Assembly (NCBI RefSeq): GCF_013201975.1
Contig: NZ_CP053845.1
Location: 124,001 to 188,000 of the forward strand
Source: Campylobacter sp. CCUG 57310
GTDB taxonomy: Bacteria > Campylobacterota > Campylobacteria > Campylobacterales > Campylobacteraceae
Direction: 5' to 3'
DNA length: 64,000 bases
Below the pieces are notes generated by a model, which was not told where the DNA came from, searched no databases, and worked only from the letters and a program-made list of their open reading frames with translations. Shown piece after piece: positions 8,897 to 18,209 of this stretch. A program made the translations under genes and the position numbers. Position 1 is the stretch's first letter, and each line of letters begins with the position of its first letter.

Positions 8897-9229
8897 ATGC
8901 CCGTAACGCCGCTTGGAAATACGATTTATATAAATCAAAATATGAATGTCGTTGCAAATAAGCAAGCAGATATGCAAAATAGATTTGACCTGCAAAGTCT
9001 AGCCGCCATGACTCTTAAAGAAGACGAAGACAAAGAGGTTGTGCAAGTAAGACCTACCGAAGAGACTTACAAAATTGATCCTCAGCATCAACACGAAAAG
9101 TCCCAAAGCGATCAGCGTGAGAGTGTTTTTGAGGGTGAAGAGGAGCCAAACGGCGAAAGTAGCGTGGCGCAAGATGACGATGAGAGCGAGATAATTAGCC
9201 AAGATAGAATTTTAGATATTAAAATCTAA
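8897..9229 (+). CDS. Small acidic conserved protein of unknown function
   Basis: 110 residues, no signal peptide or membrane segment. The N-terminus (PVTPLGNTIYINQNM) is followed by a highly charged, Glu/Asp/Gln-rich and probably disordered C-terminal half that ends RILDIKI. It starts one base after the stop of the NFACT gene. I recall a similar short gene between the same neighbours in C. jejuni, so it is probably a genuine lineage-specific gene. No function is assigned. Confidence 0.7.
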   Translation: MPVTPLGNTIYINQNMNVVANKQADMQNRFDLQSLAAMTLKEDEDKEVVQVRPTEETYKIDPQHQHEKSQSDQRESVFEGEEEPNGESSVAQDDDESEIISQDRILDIKI

Positions 9230-9270
9230 GCAAAATTTTTATAATATTTCCAAATCAAAAAGGAAATTTT

Positions 9271-10002
9271 ATGAAAACACGAGTAATTACCGGCGTTATA
9301 ATGTTTTTGGCTATTTTGATAGTATTTCTTATCGATAGCCATCTGCTAAATTTCGCTGTTTTGGGCGCTGTTTTATTTATCTCGTTCATAGAAAGCGAGA
9401 GATTATACGGAATTCACGAGAAGTCATTAGTGCTTATCGCTATGATTTTTTATCTTCTAACACCTTTTTCAAATCCTGTTTTTATAGCGCTTTTGGCGGT
9501 ATTGCTCGTTTTAAGCGTGCTTGTTCATTTTAAAAGCGAAAATTTAAAATCCGTCTTGCCGTTTTTATACCCGATGACTCCGATATTTCTTATCTGGATG
9601 CTTTATGATACATACGGTATAGGATATCTGGCGTGGATGATATTTATAGTTATAGCTTGCGATAGCGGGGCATATTTCATCGGAAAGCGCTTTGGCAAGC
9701 ACTCCTTTAGCCCGACTTCGCCTAATAAAACTTGGCAAGGAGTAATCGGTGGCATATGCGCTGCAAGCGTTGCCGGAAGCGTGTTTGGCTACATAATAAC
9801 CGAAGCCTTTTTTCATAGCTTGCTTACAAGCTTCTTTGTGGGCGCTTTTAGTGTTTGGGGCGATCTGTTTGAGAGCTATTTAAAGCGCAAAGCGGGAGTT
9901 AAAGATAGCGGCGATCTGTTTCCTGGTCACGGAGGCATGCTTGATAGGATAGACGGGTATCTGTTTGGCGTAGTTGCGATGCTTTGGATGCTTTCGTGGT
10001 AG
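9271..10002 (+). CDS. cdsA: Phosphatidate cytidylyltransferase
   Basis: 243 residues, a multi-pass membrane enzyme that makes CDP-diacylglycerol for phospholipid synthesis. The PROSITE-type CDS signature is present near the C-terminus: YLKRKAGVKDSGDLFPGHGG followed by MLDRIDG. SPNKTWQGVIGG precedes it near residue 150. ATG 9271 has AAAAAGGAAA upstream. The 3' end overlaps the dxr start. Confidence 0.93.
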   Translation: MKTRVITGVIMFLAILIVFLIDSHLLNFAVLGAVLFISFIESERLYGIHEKSLVLIAMIFYLLTPFSNPVFIALLAVLLVLSVLVHFKSENLKSVLPFLYPMTPIFLIWMLYDTYGIGYLAWMIFIVIACDSGAYFIGKRFGKHSFSPTSPNKTWQGVIGGICAASVAGSVFGYIITEAFFHSLLTSFFVGAFSVWGDLFESYLKRKAGVKDSGDLFPGHGGMLDRIDGYLFGVVAMLWMLSW

Positions 10003-11120
10003 TTCTAGGCTCAACCGGCTCCATAGGCAAAACCAGCTTAAATTTAGCTCATAAATTTAATATCGGCATTGAGGCTATTAGCTGCAACTCAAACTACGAG
10101 CTTTTAAACGAGCAAATTTTAAAATTTAATCCCAAATTTGTCTGTATAAACGACGAAAATTTGGCTAAATTCGTTAAGCATAAGCAGGTTTTTACAGGAG
10201 AACAGGGTATTTTAGATATGCTTGAAGCTTGCAAGTCTAAGCTTGTGATAAACTCTCTTGTGGGTTTTGCGGGGCTTGCTCCAAGCGTGAAAATCCAAAA
10301 TTTAGGCAAAAAACTAGCATTAGCCAATAAAGAAAGCCTTGTAGTGGGCGGTAAATTTCTAAATGCAAAAGAGATAAATCCGATAGATAGCGAGCATTTT
10401 GGACTGAAATTTCTACTTGAAAACAAAACGCCCGCAGGTAGCCTCATCATAACCGCAAGCGGCGGAGCTTTTTACAAAACTCCTATCAAAGCGCTAAAAA
10501 ACGTAACGGCAAAAGATGCTCTAAAGCACCCAAACTGGGATATGGGCGCTAAGATAACCATAGATAGCGCGACGATGGCAAACAAGCTTTTTGAGGTTTT
10601 AGAAGCGTTTTGGCTCTTTGGCACAGATAGGCTAGATGCCTTAATAGAGCCTACGTCGATGATTCATGCGCTTGTAGCCTTTAAAGACGGCTCAACTATG
10701 GCTCATCTTTCAAGAACCGATATGAGTTTAGCGATTGCGCATGCTGTTTTGGGTGATTTAAACGCGTCAAATGCAGATCAAAAAAATAAAAAATTCAGTC
10801 AAAACATAACTGCGAATTTAGATCTGCTCGCGCTTAAAAACATAAAATTTCATAAGATAAATTTAAACAAATATCCGATTTTTTCGCTTAAAGACGAGCT
10901 TTTGGCAAATCCTGATTTAGGAGTTATCGTAAATGCGGCAAATGAGATCGGAGTATTTAAATTTCTAAAAAACGAATGCGAATTTTTAGAAATTTCAAGA
11001 GTGGTTTTAAAAAGCGTTAAAGAGTTTGGAAATACTAAGATTGCAAGCCTTAACGAGCTTTTTGAGATAGATAAAGAAGTAAGAATTTGGGCTAGCAAAG
11101 AGATAAAAGAAAGGGTGTGA
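9996..11120 (+). CDS. dxr: 1-deoxy-D-xylulose 5-phosphate reductoisomerase
   Basis: The MEP-pathway enzyme that converts DXP to 2-C-methylerythritol 4-phosphate with NADPH. The NADPH-binding N-terminus VVLGSTGSIGKTSL, ALANKESLVVGG near 110 and the region MIHALVAFKDGS are diagnostic. I chose GTG 9996 (374 residues) so the protein begins at the Rossmann strand. TTG 9984 in the same frame is a possible earlier start, adding four residues. It overlaps the cdsA stop by 7 nt, suggesting coupled translation. Confidence 0.92.
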   Translation: MVVLGSTGSIGKTSLNLAHKFNIGIEAISCNSNYELLNEQILKFNPKFVCINDENLAKFVKHKQVFTGEQGILDMLEACKSKLVINSLVGFAGLAPSVKIQNLGKKLALANKESLVVGGKFLNAKEINPIDSEHFGLKFLLENKTPAGSLIITASGGAFYKTPIKALKNVTAKDALKHPNWDMGAKITIDSATMANKLFEVLEAFWLFGTDRLDALIEPTSMIHALVAFKDGSTMAHLSRTDMSLAIAHAVLGDLNASNADQKNKKFSQNITANLDLLALKNIKFHKINLNKYPIFSLKDELLANPDLGVIVNAANEIGVFKFLKNECEFLEISRVVLKSVKEFGNTKIASLNELFEIDKEVRIWASKEIKERV

Positions 11121-12362
11121 ATGCAAAAATACGAAGGGTATAAATTTAGGTTAAAAGATAGCCTTATAGGCGTTCAGTTTTTATTTGTGGCGTTTGGTGC
11201 GCTGGTTTTAGTGCCGATTTTAACAGGGCTTGATACGAGCGTGGCGCTATTTACGGCAGGTATCGGAACTCTTTTGTTTCAGGTTGTTACTCGCAAAAAC
11301 GTTCCGCCGATATTTTTGGCAAGCAGCTTTGCCTTCATAGCTCCTATAACTTTTAGTATCGAGAAGTGGGGACTCTCTGCTACGATGGGCGGGCTTTTTG
11401 CCGCAGGGATTTTTTATGTAGTGCTTAGCTTTATCGTTCGCTACCGAGGCGAGGGCTTTTTGCACAAATTACTTCCGCCTGTGGTTGTTGGGCCTGTGAT
11501 AGTTACTATCGGACTTATTTTGGCTCCCGCTGCGGTAAATATGGCGATGGGTAAAGGAAACGAGGCCCTTTACGGCCAAAACACGGCGATGAGCATAGCC
11601 TTTTTGTCCTTGCTTGCTACGATTTTGGTTATGATGTTTGGCAAGGGAATGATGCGACTTATACCGATTCTTTGCGGTATAGTGGTTGGTTATGCGGCTT
11701 CTTATTTTGCAGGCATTGTTGATTTTGCACCGATTGCAAAGGCGAGTTGGTTTGCGGTGCCAAATTTCACTACGCCTAGCTTTAACTTTGACGCTATCAT
11801 CTATATGGTGCCTATAGCTATCGCGCCTGCTATCGAGCACATCGGCGATATGCTAGCTATCAGTAACGTTACTAAAGAGAATTTCTTAAAAAATCCGGGG
11901 CTTAAAAACACCCTTTTAGGAGACGGGCTTGCTACTTCTGCGGCTTCGCTTTTCGGCGGTCCGCCAAATACGACTTACTCCGAGGTTACGGGTGCGGTAA
12001 GTATCACTAAGGCATATAATCCTGCGATCATGACTTTTGCTGCGATTACGGCGATCTTGCTTGCATTTATCGATAAGCTTGGAGCCGTGCTTGCTACGAT
12101 TCCGACTCCTGTTGTGGGCGGTATCATGCTGCTTTTATTTGGTATTATCGCTTCTGTCGGTATAGAAACACTTATAAAGCACGAAGTTGATCTTGCCGAG
12201 CCAAGGAATATGATCATCGTAGCGCTTATCTTTGTTTGTGCGATAGGCGGCATGGTGCTTGACTTTGGCGTGGTTAGCTTTTCGGGTGTGGGTCTTGGTG
12301 CGCTAGTTGGTATCGTGCTAAATTTACTACTACCAAAAACCAAGCATTACGAGGGCTTTTAG
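11121..12362 (+). CDS. uraA: Uracil/xanthine permease (NCS2 family)
   Basis: 413 residues with about 12-14 membrane segments. NCS2 signatures are visible: GVQFLFVAFGALVLVPIL in TM1 and FGGPPNTTYSEVTGAV near residue 275. The latter is the substrate-site loop of the family and favours uracil over xanthine carriers. It begins directly after dxr (11120/11121) and ends two bases before tsaD. The phosphoribosyltransferase Upp, which would trap imported uracil, is encoded at 44.5 kb. The exact base specificity is inferred. Confidence 0.85.
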   Translation: MQKYEGYKFRLKDSLIGVQFLFVAFGALVLVPILTGLDTSVALFTAGIGTLLFQVVTRKNVPPIFLASSFAFIAPITFSIEKWGLSATMGGLFAAGIFYVVLSFIVRYRGEGFLHKLLPPVVVGPVIVTIGLILAPAAVNMAMGKGNEALYGQNTAMSIAFLSLLATILVMMFGKGMMRLIPILCGIVVGYAASYFAGIVDFAPIAKASWFAVPNFTTPSFNFDAIIYMVPIAIAPAIEHIGDMLAISNVTKENFLKNPGLKNTLLGDGLATSAASLFGGPPNTTYSEVTGAVSITKAYNPAIMTFAAITAILLAFIDKLGAVLATIPTPVVGGIMLLLFGIIASVGIETLIKHEVDLAEPRNMIIVALIFVCAIGGMVLDFGVVSFSGVGLGALVGIVLNLLLPKTKHYEGF

Positions 12363-12364
12363 AG

Positions 12365-13372
12365 GTGATTTTAGGGATAGAAAGTAGCTGTGATGACAGC
12401 TCTATCGCGCTTTTTGATATCAAAAATTTAAAGCTCATACATCATAAAAAGATATCTCAAGACGAAGAGCACTCAAAATTTGGCGGAGTGGTGCCCGAGC
12501 TTGCCGCAAGGCTGCACACTGCCGCTTTGCCAAAGCTGCTTGAAGAGATAAGGCCAAATTTTAAGGATATCAAGGCAATTGCCGTTACAAATGAGCCCGG
12601 GCTTACCGTAAGCTTGGTGGGCGGAGTGAGTATGGCAAAGGCGCTTAGTATCTCGCTAAATGTGCCGTTAATCGCAGTAAATCATCTCATAGGGCATATT
12701 TATTCGCTTTTTTTAGAAGAAGAGGCACGCTTTCCGCTTGGTGTGATGCTCGTTAGCGGCGGTCATACGATGATACTTGACATCGATGAAAAGGGAGATA
12801 TCAAGCTGCTTGCTTCCACGATGGATGATAGCTTTGGCGAGAGCTTTGATAAGGTTGCTAAGATGCTTGATCTTAGCTATCCGGGCGGGGTTGAAGTGCA
12901 AAACGCAGCGCAGCGATGTGTGCAAAAAGACAGGTTTAAATTCACGGTTCCTCTTTTGTTTGATCCTCGCACGGCTTATAGCTTTTCAGGGCTTAAAAAT
13001 CAGGTCAGAGTCGAGATAGAAAAGCTAAAAGAAAGCGGAAATTTAATCGAGCAAGATATCAGCGACATCTGCTACGCTTTTGAAAATGCAGCCTGCGAGC
13101 ATATTTTAAATAAGCTTGAGAAGGTATTTAACGAGCGAAAATTCAGGCGTTTTGGCGTAGTAGGCGGAGCAAGCGCGAATTTAAATTTACGCTCTCGAAT
13201 TGAGAATTTATGCTCTAAATTTGATTGCGAGCTTTTGCTTGCACCGCTTAAATTTTGCTCGGATAATGCCGCTATGATAGCTAGAGCAGGGCGTGAGAAA
13301 TACCTTAAAAATCAGTTTGTAAAATTTGATGAGCTAAAGATAAATCCGCGTGTTAAATTTGATGAGGCTTGA
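12365..13372 (+). CDS. tsaD: tRNA threonylcarbamoyladenosine modification protein TsaD
   Basis: 335 residues, an ASKHA-fold enzyme that transfers the threonylcarbamoyl group to A37 of ANN-decoding tRNAs. Motifs: LGIESSCDDSS at the N-terminus, HLIGHIYS near 105 (metal-binding HxxxH), and LVSGGHTMI near 130. The start is GTG 12365, set by the conserved N-terminus. It is only two bases downstream of uraA, so the two are probably co-transcribed. The gene ends the plus-strand run and faces cysQ. Confidence 0.95.
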   Translation: MILGIESSCDDSSIALFDIKNLKLIHHKKISQDEEHSKFGGVVPELAARLHTAALPKLLEEIRPNFKDIKAIAVTNEPGLTVSLVGGVSMAKALSISLNVPLIAVNHLIGHIYSLFLEEEARFPLGVMLVSGGHTMILDIDEKGDIKLLASTMDDSFGESFDKVAKMLDLSYPGGVEVQNAAQRCVQKDRFKFTVPLLFDPRTAYSFSGLKNQVRVEIEKLKESGNLIEQDISDICYAFENAACEHILNKLEKVFNERKFRRFGVVGGASANLNLRSRIENLCSKFDCELLLAPLKFCSDNAAMIARAGREKYLKNQFVKFDELKINPRVKFDEA

Positions 13373-13500
13373 ATTTTAGTTCTTGTGCTTTTTTATTGAC
13401 TTAAAGTCTGCACCAATCTAAAAACCAAGTAACTTTGCGTTCAAGTAGCAAAGACAATATTAAAAGGCGTTGAAAGCGCTATGAAATTTAAATTTGATTG

Positions 13501-14451
13501 CTATTTGCTACTGTTTATAAATTCTAAAATTTCATCTTTTTTATCTAGGAATTTGTCTGAAATCACGATAAATTCGTTGCTTTTTAGATTTTGCACGGTA
13601 TAAAGCGGCGAATTTTTATTTTTTAGATCTATCATCACGGCACCCGCTTCGCTAGCTATAATTTCACCTGCGGCGTTATCCCAGATACAGCTTGGACTAA
13701 ATCTTGCGTAAATTTCAGCCGTATCCTCGGCTATTTTACAAAATTTGATAGCGGAACTTAGTCTAAAGGGCTCTAAATTTAGGCTTTGGGCTAGCAAATT
13801 CGGGATTTTATTTTTGCTATACCTGCTAACGGTTATTAAGCTTTTACTCGCTTTGTTTGATACGTTTTTTAAATTTTCTTTTGAAAATTGTGCGTTTTGA
13901 TCTTGATAAGAGCTGAAATTTGGCATTTTTTCGTAGTGCGATCCTTGATTCTTGATCGCATAAAAAAGCTCGTTTGATATCGGTATATAAATCACGCCTA
14001 AAATCGGTCTAAAATCCTTGATAAGGGCTATGCAGACGCAAAATTCACCTATCCCGCTAATAAAATCATTTGTGCCGTCAAGCGGGTCTATAAGCCAAAA
14101 TTCATTTGTATTTTCATCTAAAATTTTCTCTTCCGAGCAAATCGGCAGACCGCTTGAGCTTAAAATTTCAAAAATTTTGTCGTTTGAGGCAAGATCGGCT
14201 TGAGTAACGGGTGATTTATCGGGCTTTATGTAAATTTCATAGCCTATTTTTTCTTTTGAGTCGTTTTGCTCAGGGCTGTTTGAAATTTTGCTTTTCTTAA
14301 AAGGCAAATTATCTTTATCAATCGGTATATTTTGCATTAGCGCTTGTTTTAGCTCTTTATCTAAGTCGCTTTTGTAGAATTTTAAAATCTCTTTTCCGCC
14401 CTCAAAGGCGGCGCTTTTGGCTAGTTCAAGTAAAAAATTCAGGTCTTTCAT
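13501..14451 (-). CDS. cysQ: CysQ-like 3'(2'),5'-bisphosphate nucleotidase / inositol-phosphatase family
   Basis: 316 residues. Metal-site motifs of the Li+-sensitive phosphatase superfamily are intact: EEK near 100, WLIDPLDGTNDF near 118, and WDNAAGEIIASEAGA near 260. CysQ removes the 3' phosphate from PAP. The protein is about 70 residues longer than E. coli CysQ. The excess is a polar insert at about residues 38-70 and another at about 180-210. A general inositol monophosphatase role is the alternative. Confidence 0.8.
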   Translation of the reverse strand: MKDLNFLLELAKSAAFEGGKEILKFYKSDLDKELKQALMQNIPIDKDNLPFKKSKISNSPEQNDSKEKIGYEIYIKPDKSPVTQADLASNDKIFEILSSSGLPICSEEKILDENTNEFWLIDPLDGTNDFISGIGEFCVCIALIKDFRPILGVIYIPISNELFYAIKNQGSHYEKMPNFSSYQDQNAQFSKENLKNVSNKASKSLITVSRYSKNKIPNLLAQSLNLEPFRLSSAIKFCKIAEDTAEIYARFSPSCIWDNAAGEIIASEAGAVMIDLKNKNSPLYTVQNLKSNEFIVISDKFLDKKDEILEFINSSK

Positions 14452-14526
14452 TTTAATCCAAATTTATAGATATGGCATAAGGCAATCAGCTTAAAAATTT
14501 AAACTTTGCCCACTTTTATTTTTATC

Positions 14527-14616
14527 AAGGGGGCGGTTGCTCAGAGTTACAAGGCCCGCTCCGTCCCCTTTAACCCGCACCTAGGGCGACGTTATAAGTT
14601 GCTGTGCTTTGCACAG
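14527..14616. ncRNA. GC-rich structured intergenic segment between gltA and cysQ (possible small RNA)
   Basis: This stretch stands out as GC-rich in an AT-rich genome. AAGGGGGCGG (14527-14536) pairs with CCGTCCCCTT (14561-14570) over 10 bp including one G-U pair. Inside the loop, TTG and CAA can pair again. A second hairpin CTGTGC-TTT-GCACAG sits at 14602-14616. No open frame explains it and no clean T run follows on either strand. It could be a structured 3' UTR of gltA, a small RNA, or a foreign fragment. It does not resemble tRNA, 4.5S or tmRNA motifs that I know. Confidence 0.35.
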
Positions 14617-14625
14617 GTTTAAAAA

Positions 14626-15900
14626 TCACTTCGGCGTTCGGTTTGTCTCTCCGACATAAAGCTGTCTAGGACGAACGATCTTGATCGTATCTTGCTCTTT
14701 TAGCTCTATCCACTGGCTTATCCAGCCCGGTGTGCGCCCGATCACAAAGATAACGGCGAACATATCGTTTGGAATCGATAGCGCCTTTAATATAAGTCCC
14801 GAATAAAAATCCACGTTCGGATAAAGATTGCGCGAGATGAAATAATCATCGCTAAGTGCGATTTCTTCGATCTTTTTGGCGATTTTTAAAAGCTCGGTAT
14901 TTATGCCGATCTCGTCAAAGAGCTGATCGCACATCTTTTTAAGCACTCTTGCGCGCGGGTCGAAATTCTTATATACGCGGTGCCCAAAGCCCATGAGTCT
15001 AAACGGATCGTTTTTATCCTTTGCGCGCGCGATGTATTTTTCTACGTTTGCTACCGAGCCTATCTCTTCAAGCTGGCGTATGACTCCTTCGTTCGCTCCG
15101 CCGTGAGCCCATCCCCAAAGAGCTCCGATGCCTGCCGATATACACGCATACGGATGAGCGTGTGTTGAGCCTACGGTGCGGACTGTCGTGGTTGAGGCGT
15201 TTTGCTCGTGGTCGGCGTGAAGCATGAAAACCGTATCAAGAGCCTTTACTTCGATAGGTTTTAAATTCACGTGCTCATAAGGATAACTTCTCATCATATA
15301 AAGAAAATTTTCGGTAAATCCGCGGTCCAAATTCGGATAAATAATAGGAAGCCCTCTTGAGTAGCGATAGCTAAACGCGGCTATGGTAGGGATTTTGGCA
15401 ATTATTCGCATAGCCATTTCGTGGTATTCTTCGGGTTTGTCCATATTAAGATGATCGAAATAAAACGCACTAAGCGCAGAAACGCTAGCTTGCAAGATCG
15501 CCATAGGATGAGCTTTATCCGGAAAAGCGTCGAAAATTTTCATCATGCCTTCGTGTATAAAGGAGCGCTTTTTAAGCTCGAGTCTAAATTCATCATACTC
15601 TTTTGCGTTAGGCAATTCTTTGTTTAAAAGCAGATACGCGACATCAAGGAAGGTTTTGTTGTCGGCTAGATATGCTATATCATATCCGCGGTGCATAAGC
15701 TCGCCTTTAAGTCCGTCTATATAGGTGATAGACGAGCGGCACATTGCGGTTGAAGTGTACCCGCGGTCAAAGGTAAACATACCCGTTTGGCTGAAAAATG
15801 TCGATATATCTATGACATCAGGACCCATAGTGCCTTGTAAAATCGGGAATTCGTAGCTCTTGCCGTTTCTGTTGTCCGTAAGCGTGACGGTGTTTGACAT
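14626..15900 (-). CDS. gltA: Citrate synthase
   Basis: 424 residues, a type II hexameric-style enzyme condensing oxaloacetate and acetyl-CoA. Landmarks: GYDIAYLADNKTF near 75, HADHEQNASTTTVRTVGST near 230-250 (substrate His), GGANEGV near 270, GFGHRVYKNFDPRA near 305 (catalytic His region) and VDFYSGLIL near 360. ATG 15900 has AAAGGAGT upstream. Downstream is the antiporter-bioB-topA block on the same strand, an order I recall from C. jejuni. Confidence 0.96.
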   Translation of the reverse strand: MSNTVTLTDNRNGKSYEFPILQGTMGPDVIDISTFFSQTGMFTFDRGYTSTAMCRSSITYIDGLKGELMHRGYDIAYLADNKTFLDVAYLLLNKELPNAKEYDEFRLELKKRSFIHEGMMKIFDAFPDKAHPMAILQASVSALSAFYFDHLNMDKPEEYHEMAMRIIAKIPTIAAFSYRYSRGLPIIYPNLDRGFTENFLYMMRSYPYEHVNLKPIEVKALDTVFMLHADHEQNASTTTVRTVGSTHAHPYACISAGIGALWGWAHGGANEGVIRQLEEIGSVANVEKYIARAKDKNDPFRLMGFGHRVYKNFDPRARVLKKMCDQLFDEIGINTELLKIAKKIEEIALSDDYFISRNLYPNVDFYSGLILKALSIPNDMFAVIFVIGRTPGWISQWIELKEQDTIKIVRPRQLYVGETNRTPK

Positions 15901-15902
15901 CT

Positions 15903-17087
15903 TTACTCCTTTGAGATTGCTCTAAAATTTTTCTTTTGGGAATTCATCAAAATTTTTATACTTATCATCACTATTATAGCCTGAGTTAGACTTGCAAGGA
16001 TACAAGAGAAGTAAAATTCCTCGCTTATGTCGCCTGATTTGTGAGCTATGGTAGCAACGGCTATCAAAAGCGTAAGCGGCATAGAGTGAGATAGTGCGTA
16101 AAGCATAGTCTTTTTAAAGCCGAGCAAATTTAAAAATACAAGGCTTGCTATCATCCTAAAGCCTATCATTACCGATACTATCAGCATAGCGTTTTTGATG
16201 ATGCCATCCATGAATAAAGCGTCAATCTTAAAAGTAGAGCCGATATATATGAAAAACGTAGGTACCAAAAAGCCAAATCCAAAGCTTGCAAGCTTATGCG
16301 GAAGATCTTTTTTGTGATCAAAAAATGTCGCTATAAATGTGCCTGCGACAAAAGCTCCAAAGGCTATCTCAAGATCAAGATAAAGCATAAGTGCGATAAT
16401 GCCGAAAAATAGCGCCATAGAAAGCCTTATGTCTTTTTCGGCGTTATCATAATGAGGCATAAGCATGACTTTTAGCTGAGGATACCACCAAAAAAGCACG
16501 TTTAGCATCTTAAAGCCAAATGCGCTAAGCAGTAAAAATCCTCCAAGGTAAATGATAGAAAGTGCCAGCTCGCTTCCGGCGCCAAATTTCAGATATGCCC
16601 CGACAAACGTCAAAAGAACTATACTTACAACTTCACCTATGGAGCCGACAAGCATGCCTAAATTTAGCCATTTTTCTTCTCTTCCGTACTCTTTAAACAG
16701 CGTAAATATCATACCCACGCTCATAAGCGGTATGATGAGGATAAAAAGAGGTGTTAGATCAAAGCTAAACGTAATTATAGATGAGAGCAGATATAGTAGT
16801 GCGATGTATATGAGCCCTGATTTTAGTATTTTTTTATCGGTTGTAAAAAATATCTTTAGATCAACCTCGGTTCCCGCTAAAAACATCAGGTAGAAAAACC
16901 CGACTTCGCTAACTATGTGAAATATATCGTTGTGCCCTATAAGTCCGAAATACCCCGCAGCCGCACCTAAAATGATCTCAACCGGAGCGATTGGGATACG
17001 CAAAATTTTAGAAAAATACGGCGAGGTAAATACTATAAAAGCAAGTGCTATTAGTATGCTAAGACCGCTAGTGGCAGAGTGTGGCAA
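15903..17087 (-). CDS. Cation:proton antiporter (Na+/H+ or K+/H+ exchanger, CPA2-like)
   Basis: 394 residues with about 11-12 membrane segments and no C-terminal regulatory domain. Family traits are the N-terminal RIPIAPVEIILGAAAGYFGLIG and a later ALFFGIIALMLYLDLEIAFGAFVAGTF repeat-like segment. The start is taken as TTG 17087 (residues PHSATSGLS), inside the last codons of bioB, because no in-frame ATG precedes the first membrane helix. The 20-nt overlap with bioB points to co-translation. The transported ion is not deducible. Ends 2 bases before the gltA start. Confidence 0.8.
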   Translation of the reverse strand: MPHSATSGLSILIALAFIVFTSPYFSKILRIPIAPVEIILGAAAGYFGLIGHNDIFHIVSEVGFFYLMFLAGTEVDLKIFFTTDKKILKSGLIYIALLYLLSSIITFSFDLTPLFILIIPLMSVGMIFTLFKEYGREEKWLNLGMLVGSIGEVVSIVLLTFVGAYLKFGAGSELALSIIYLGGFLLLSAFGFKMLNVLFWWYPQLKVMLMPHYDNAEKDIRLSMALFFGIIALMLYLDLEIAFGAFVAGTFIATFFDHKKDLPHKLASFGFGFLVPTFFIYIGSTFKIDALFMDGIIKNAMLIVSVMIGFRMIASLVFLNLLGFKKTMLYALSHSMPLTLLIAVATIAHKSGDISEEFYFSCILASLTQAIIVMISIKILMNSQKKNFRAISKE

Positions 17088-17907
17088 AGCTATATCCCCT
17101 TTTTGTAAGCTCTTTTATATCGCTGCTTGCAACTTCGCCTTTAGCCGTAAGATAATCTCCTATCACAATAGCCTCCGCGCCGTAGTCAAAAACTTCATAT
17201 TGACGCTCTTTAAGCACCGCTTCGCGGCCGCCTGCTATCATTACTCTTGCGTTTGGCAAAGCCTCTTTCGTATCTTTTATGATTCTTAGCGCCTCATCTT
17301 GGCTTAGCTTTTTTTGTTTTATAGGAAGTGCTGCGTGCGGGATAAAGAAATTTATAGGCGTGGAAAACGGATCAAGCTCTTTTAGACTATTTCTAAAGCT
17401 AACTCTATCCTCGTTACTCTCGCCAAGTCCGTATATACCCCCGCAACAAAGCGTCAGTCCTGCCCTTTTGGCGTTTAAATTCGTCTCAAATCTCTCATCC
17501 CAAGTGTGCGTAGTGCAAATTTTAGCAAAGTATTCGCGGCTGGTTTCAAGATTGTGGTTGTAGCTAAAAACTCCCGCACTCTTAAGCTCTTTAAGCGCTT
17601 CGTAGCTTGCCATTCCGTTGCATGCGATCAGCATTAAATTCGGAAGCTCTTTTGAAATTTCTTTCGCCGCGCGGCAGATAAGTTCAAGCTTTGTGTCGTT
17701 TAAATTTTTACCCGAAGTTACTAGGCAAAAGCCAAGTGCGTGGTTATTTGAGGCTATTTTAGCCTCATAGATGATCTCTTCGATTGTTTTTAATTTGTAT
17801 TTTTCTATTCTGGCGTCTATTTTTGCGCTTTGCGTGCAGTAACCGCAGTCTTCCGAGCAGTTGCCGACATTTAGCGAACAGATCGCGCATAGCATAATTT
17901 GTTTCAT
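17068..17907 (-). CDS. bioB: Biotin synthase
   Basis: A radical SAM enzyme inserting sulfur into dethiobiotin. With ATG 17907 (AAAGAGAA upstream) it has 279 residues, the size seen in epsilon-proteobacteria. The radical SAM cluster motif CSEDCGYC is at about residues 17-24. CLVTSG, YNHNLETS and GGIYGLGE further along are BioB hallmarks (YNHNL includes the 2Fe-2S region). A longer start at 17943 adds 12 residues without family support. Biotin is needed by the biotin carboxyl carrier protein at 38.3 kb. Confidence 0.92.
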   Translation of the reverse strand: MKQIMLCAICSLNVGNCSEDCGYCTQSAKIDARIEKYKLKTIEEIIYEAKIASNNHALGFCLVTSGKNLNDTKLELICRAAKEISKELPNLMLIACNGMASYEALKELKSAGVFSYNHNLETSREYFAKICTTHTWDERFETNLNAKRAGLTLCCGGIYGLGESNEDRVSFRNSLKELDPFSTPINFFIPHAALPIKQKKLSQDEALRIIKDTKEALPNARVMIAGGREAVLKERQYEVFDYGAEAIVIGDYLTAKGEVASSDIKELTKRGYSFATLCH

Positions 17908-18054
17908 AAATTCTCTTTTTGTTGATTTTATAAAAATTAACATTATACAAAATCAAAGCTTTTATCTGTTTAAACGCGCCTTGTTTTGGCTTTTTGGTTG
18001 CAAATTTGAGTTAAATTTCTACTTTGAATAGGCTAAAATTTAGCCGTTTGAATT

Positions 18055-18153
18055 TTGATTAATCTTAAGCGTAAAAAGAGATATTGGCTTGGTTATCGTG
18101 TCGGTAAAGGTGGAAATTTTGGCGGAGGCGGCTCAAGCGGTAAAGCGGCTTAA
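18055..18153 (+). pseudogene. C-terminal remnant of a glycine-rich membrane protein (YgcG/TPM-type tail)
   Basis: In frame from TTG 18055 to TAA 18151 the DNA reads a basic stretch (KRKKRYWLGYRVGKGG) and then NFGGGGSSGKAA. This arginine/lysine-then-glycine-serine ending resembles the C-terminus of TPM-domain (YgcG-like) membrane proteins. A stop codon lies just upstream and no membrane domain remains. A terminator-like hairpin follows at 18210. I infer the stump of a deleted gene. Only the short peptide supports this. Confidence 0.35.
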
Positions 18154-18209
18154 GATATCAGGCAAAGTATCTAATACTCACTCGTTTTACTCGTTCGAAA
18201 TTCTTTGTA

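Noticed and set aside
9984-9996. TTG 9984 as the dxr start
   Set aside because: It would add four residues ahead of the conserved Rossmann strand. GTG 9996 fits the family start better, although the earlier codon remains possible.
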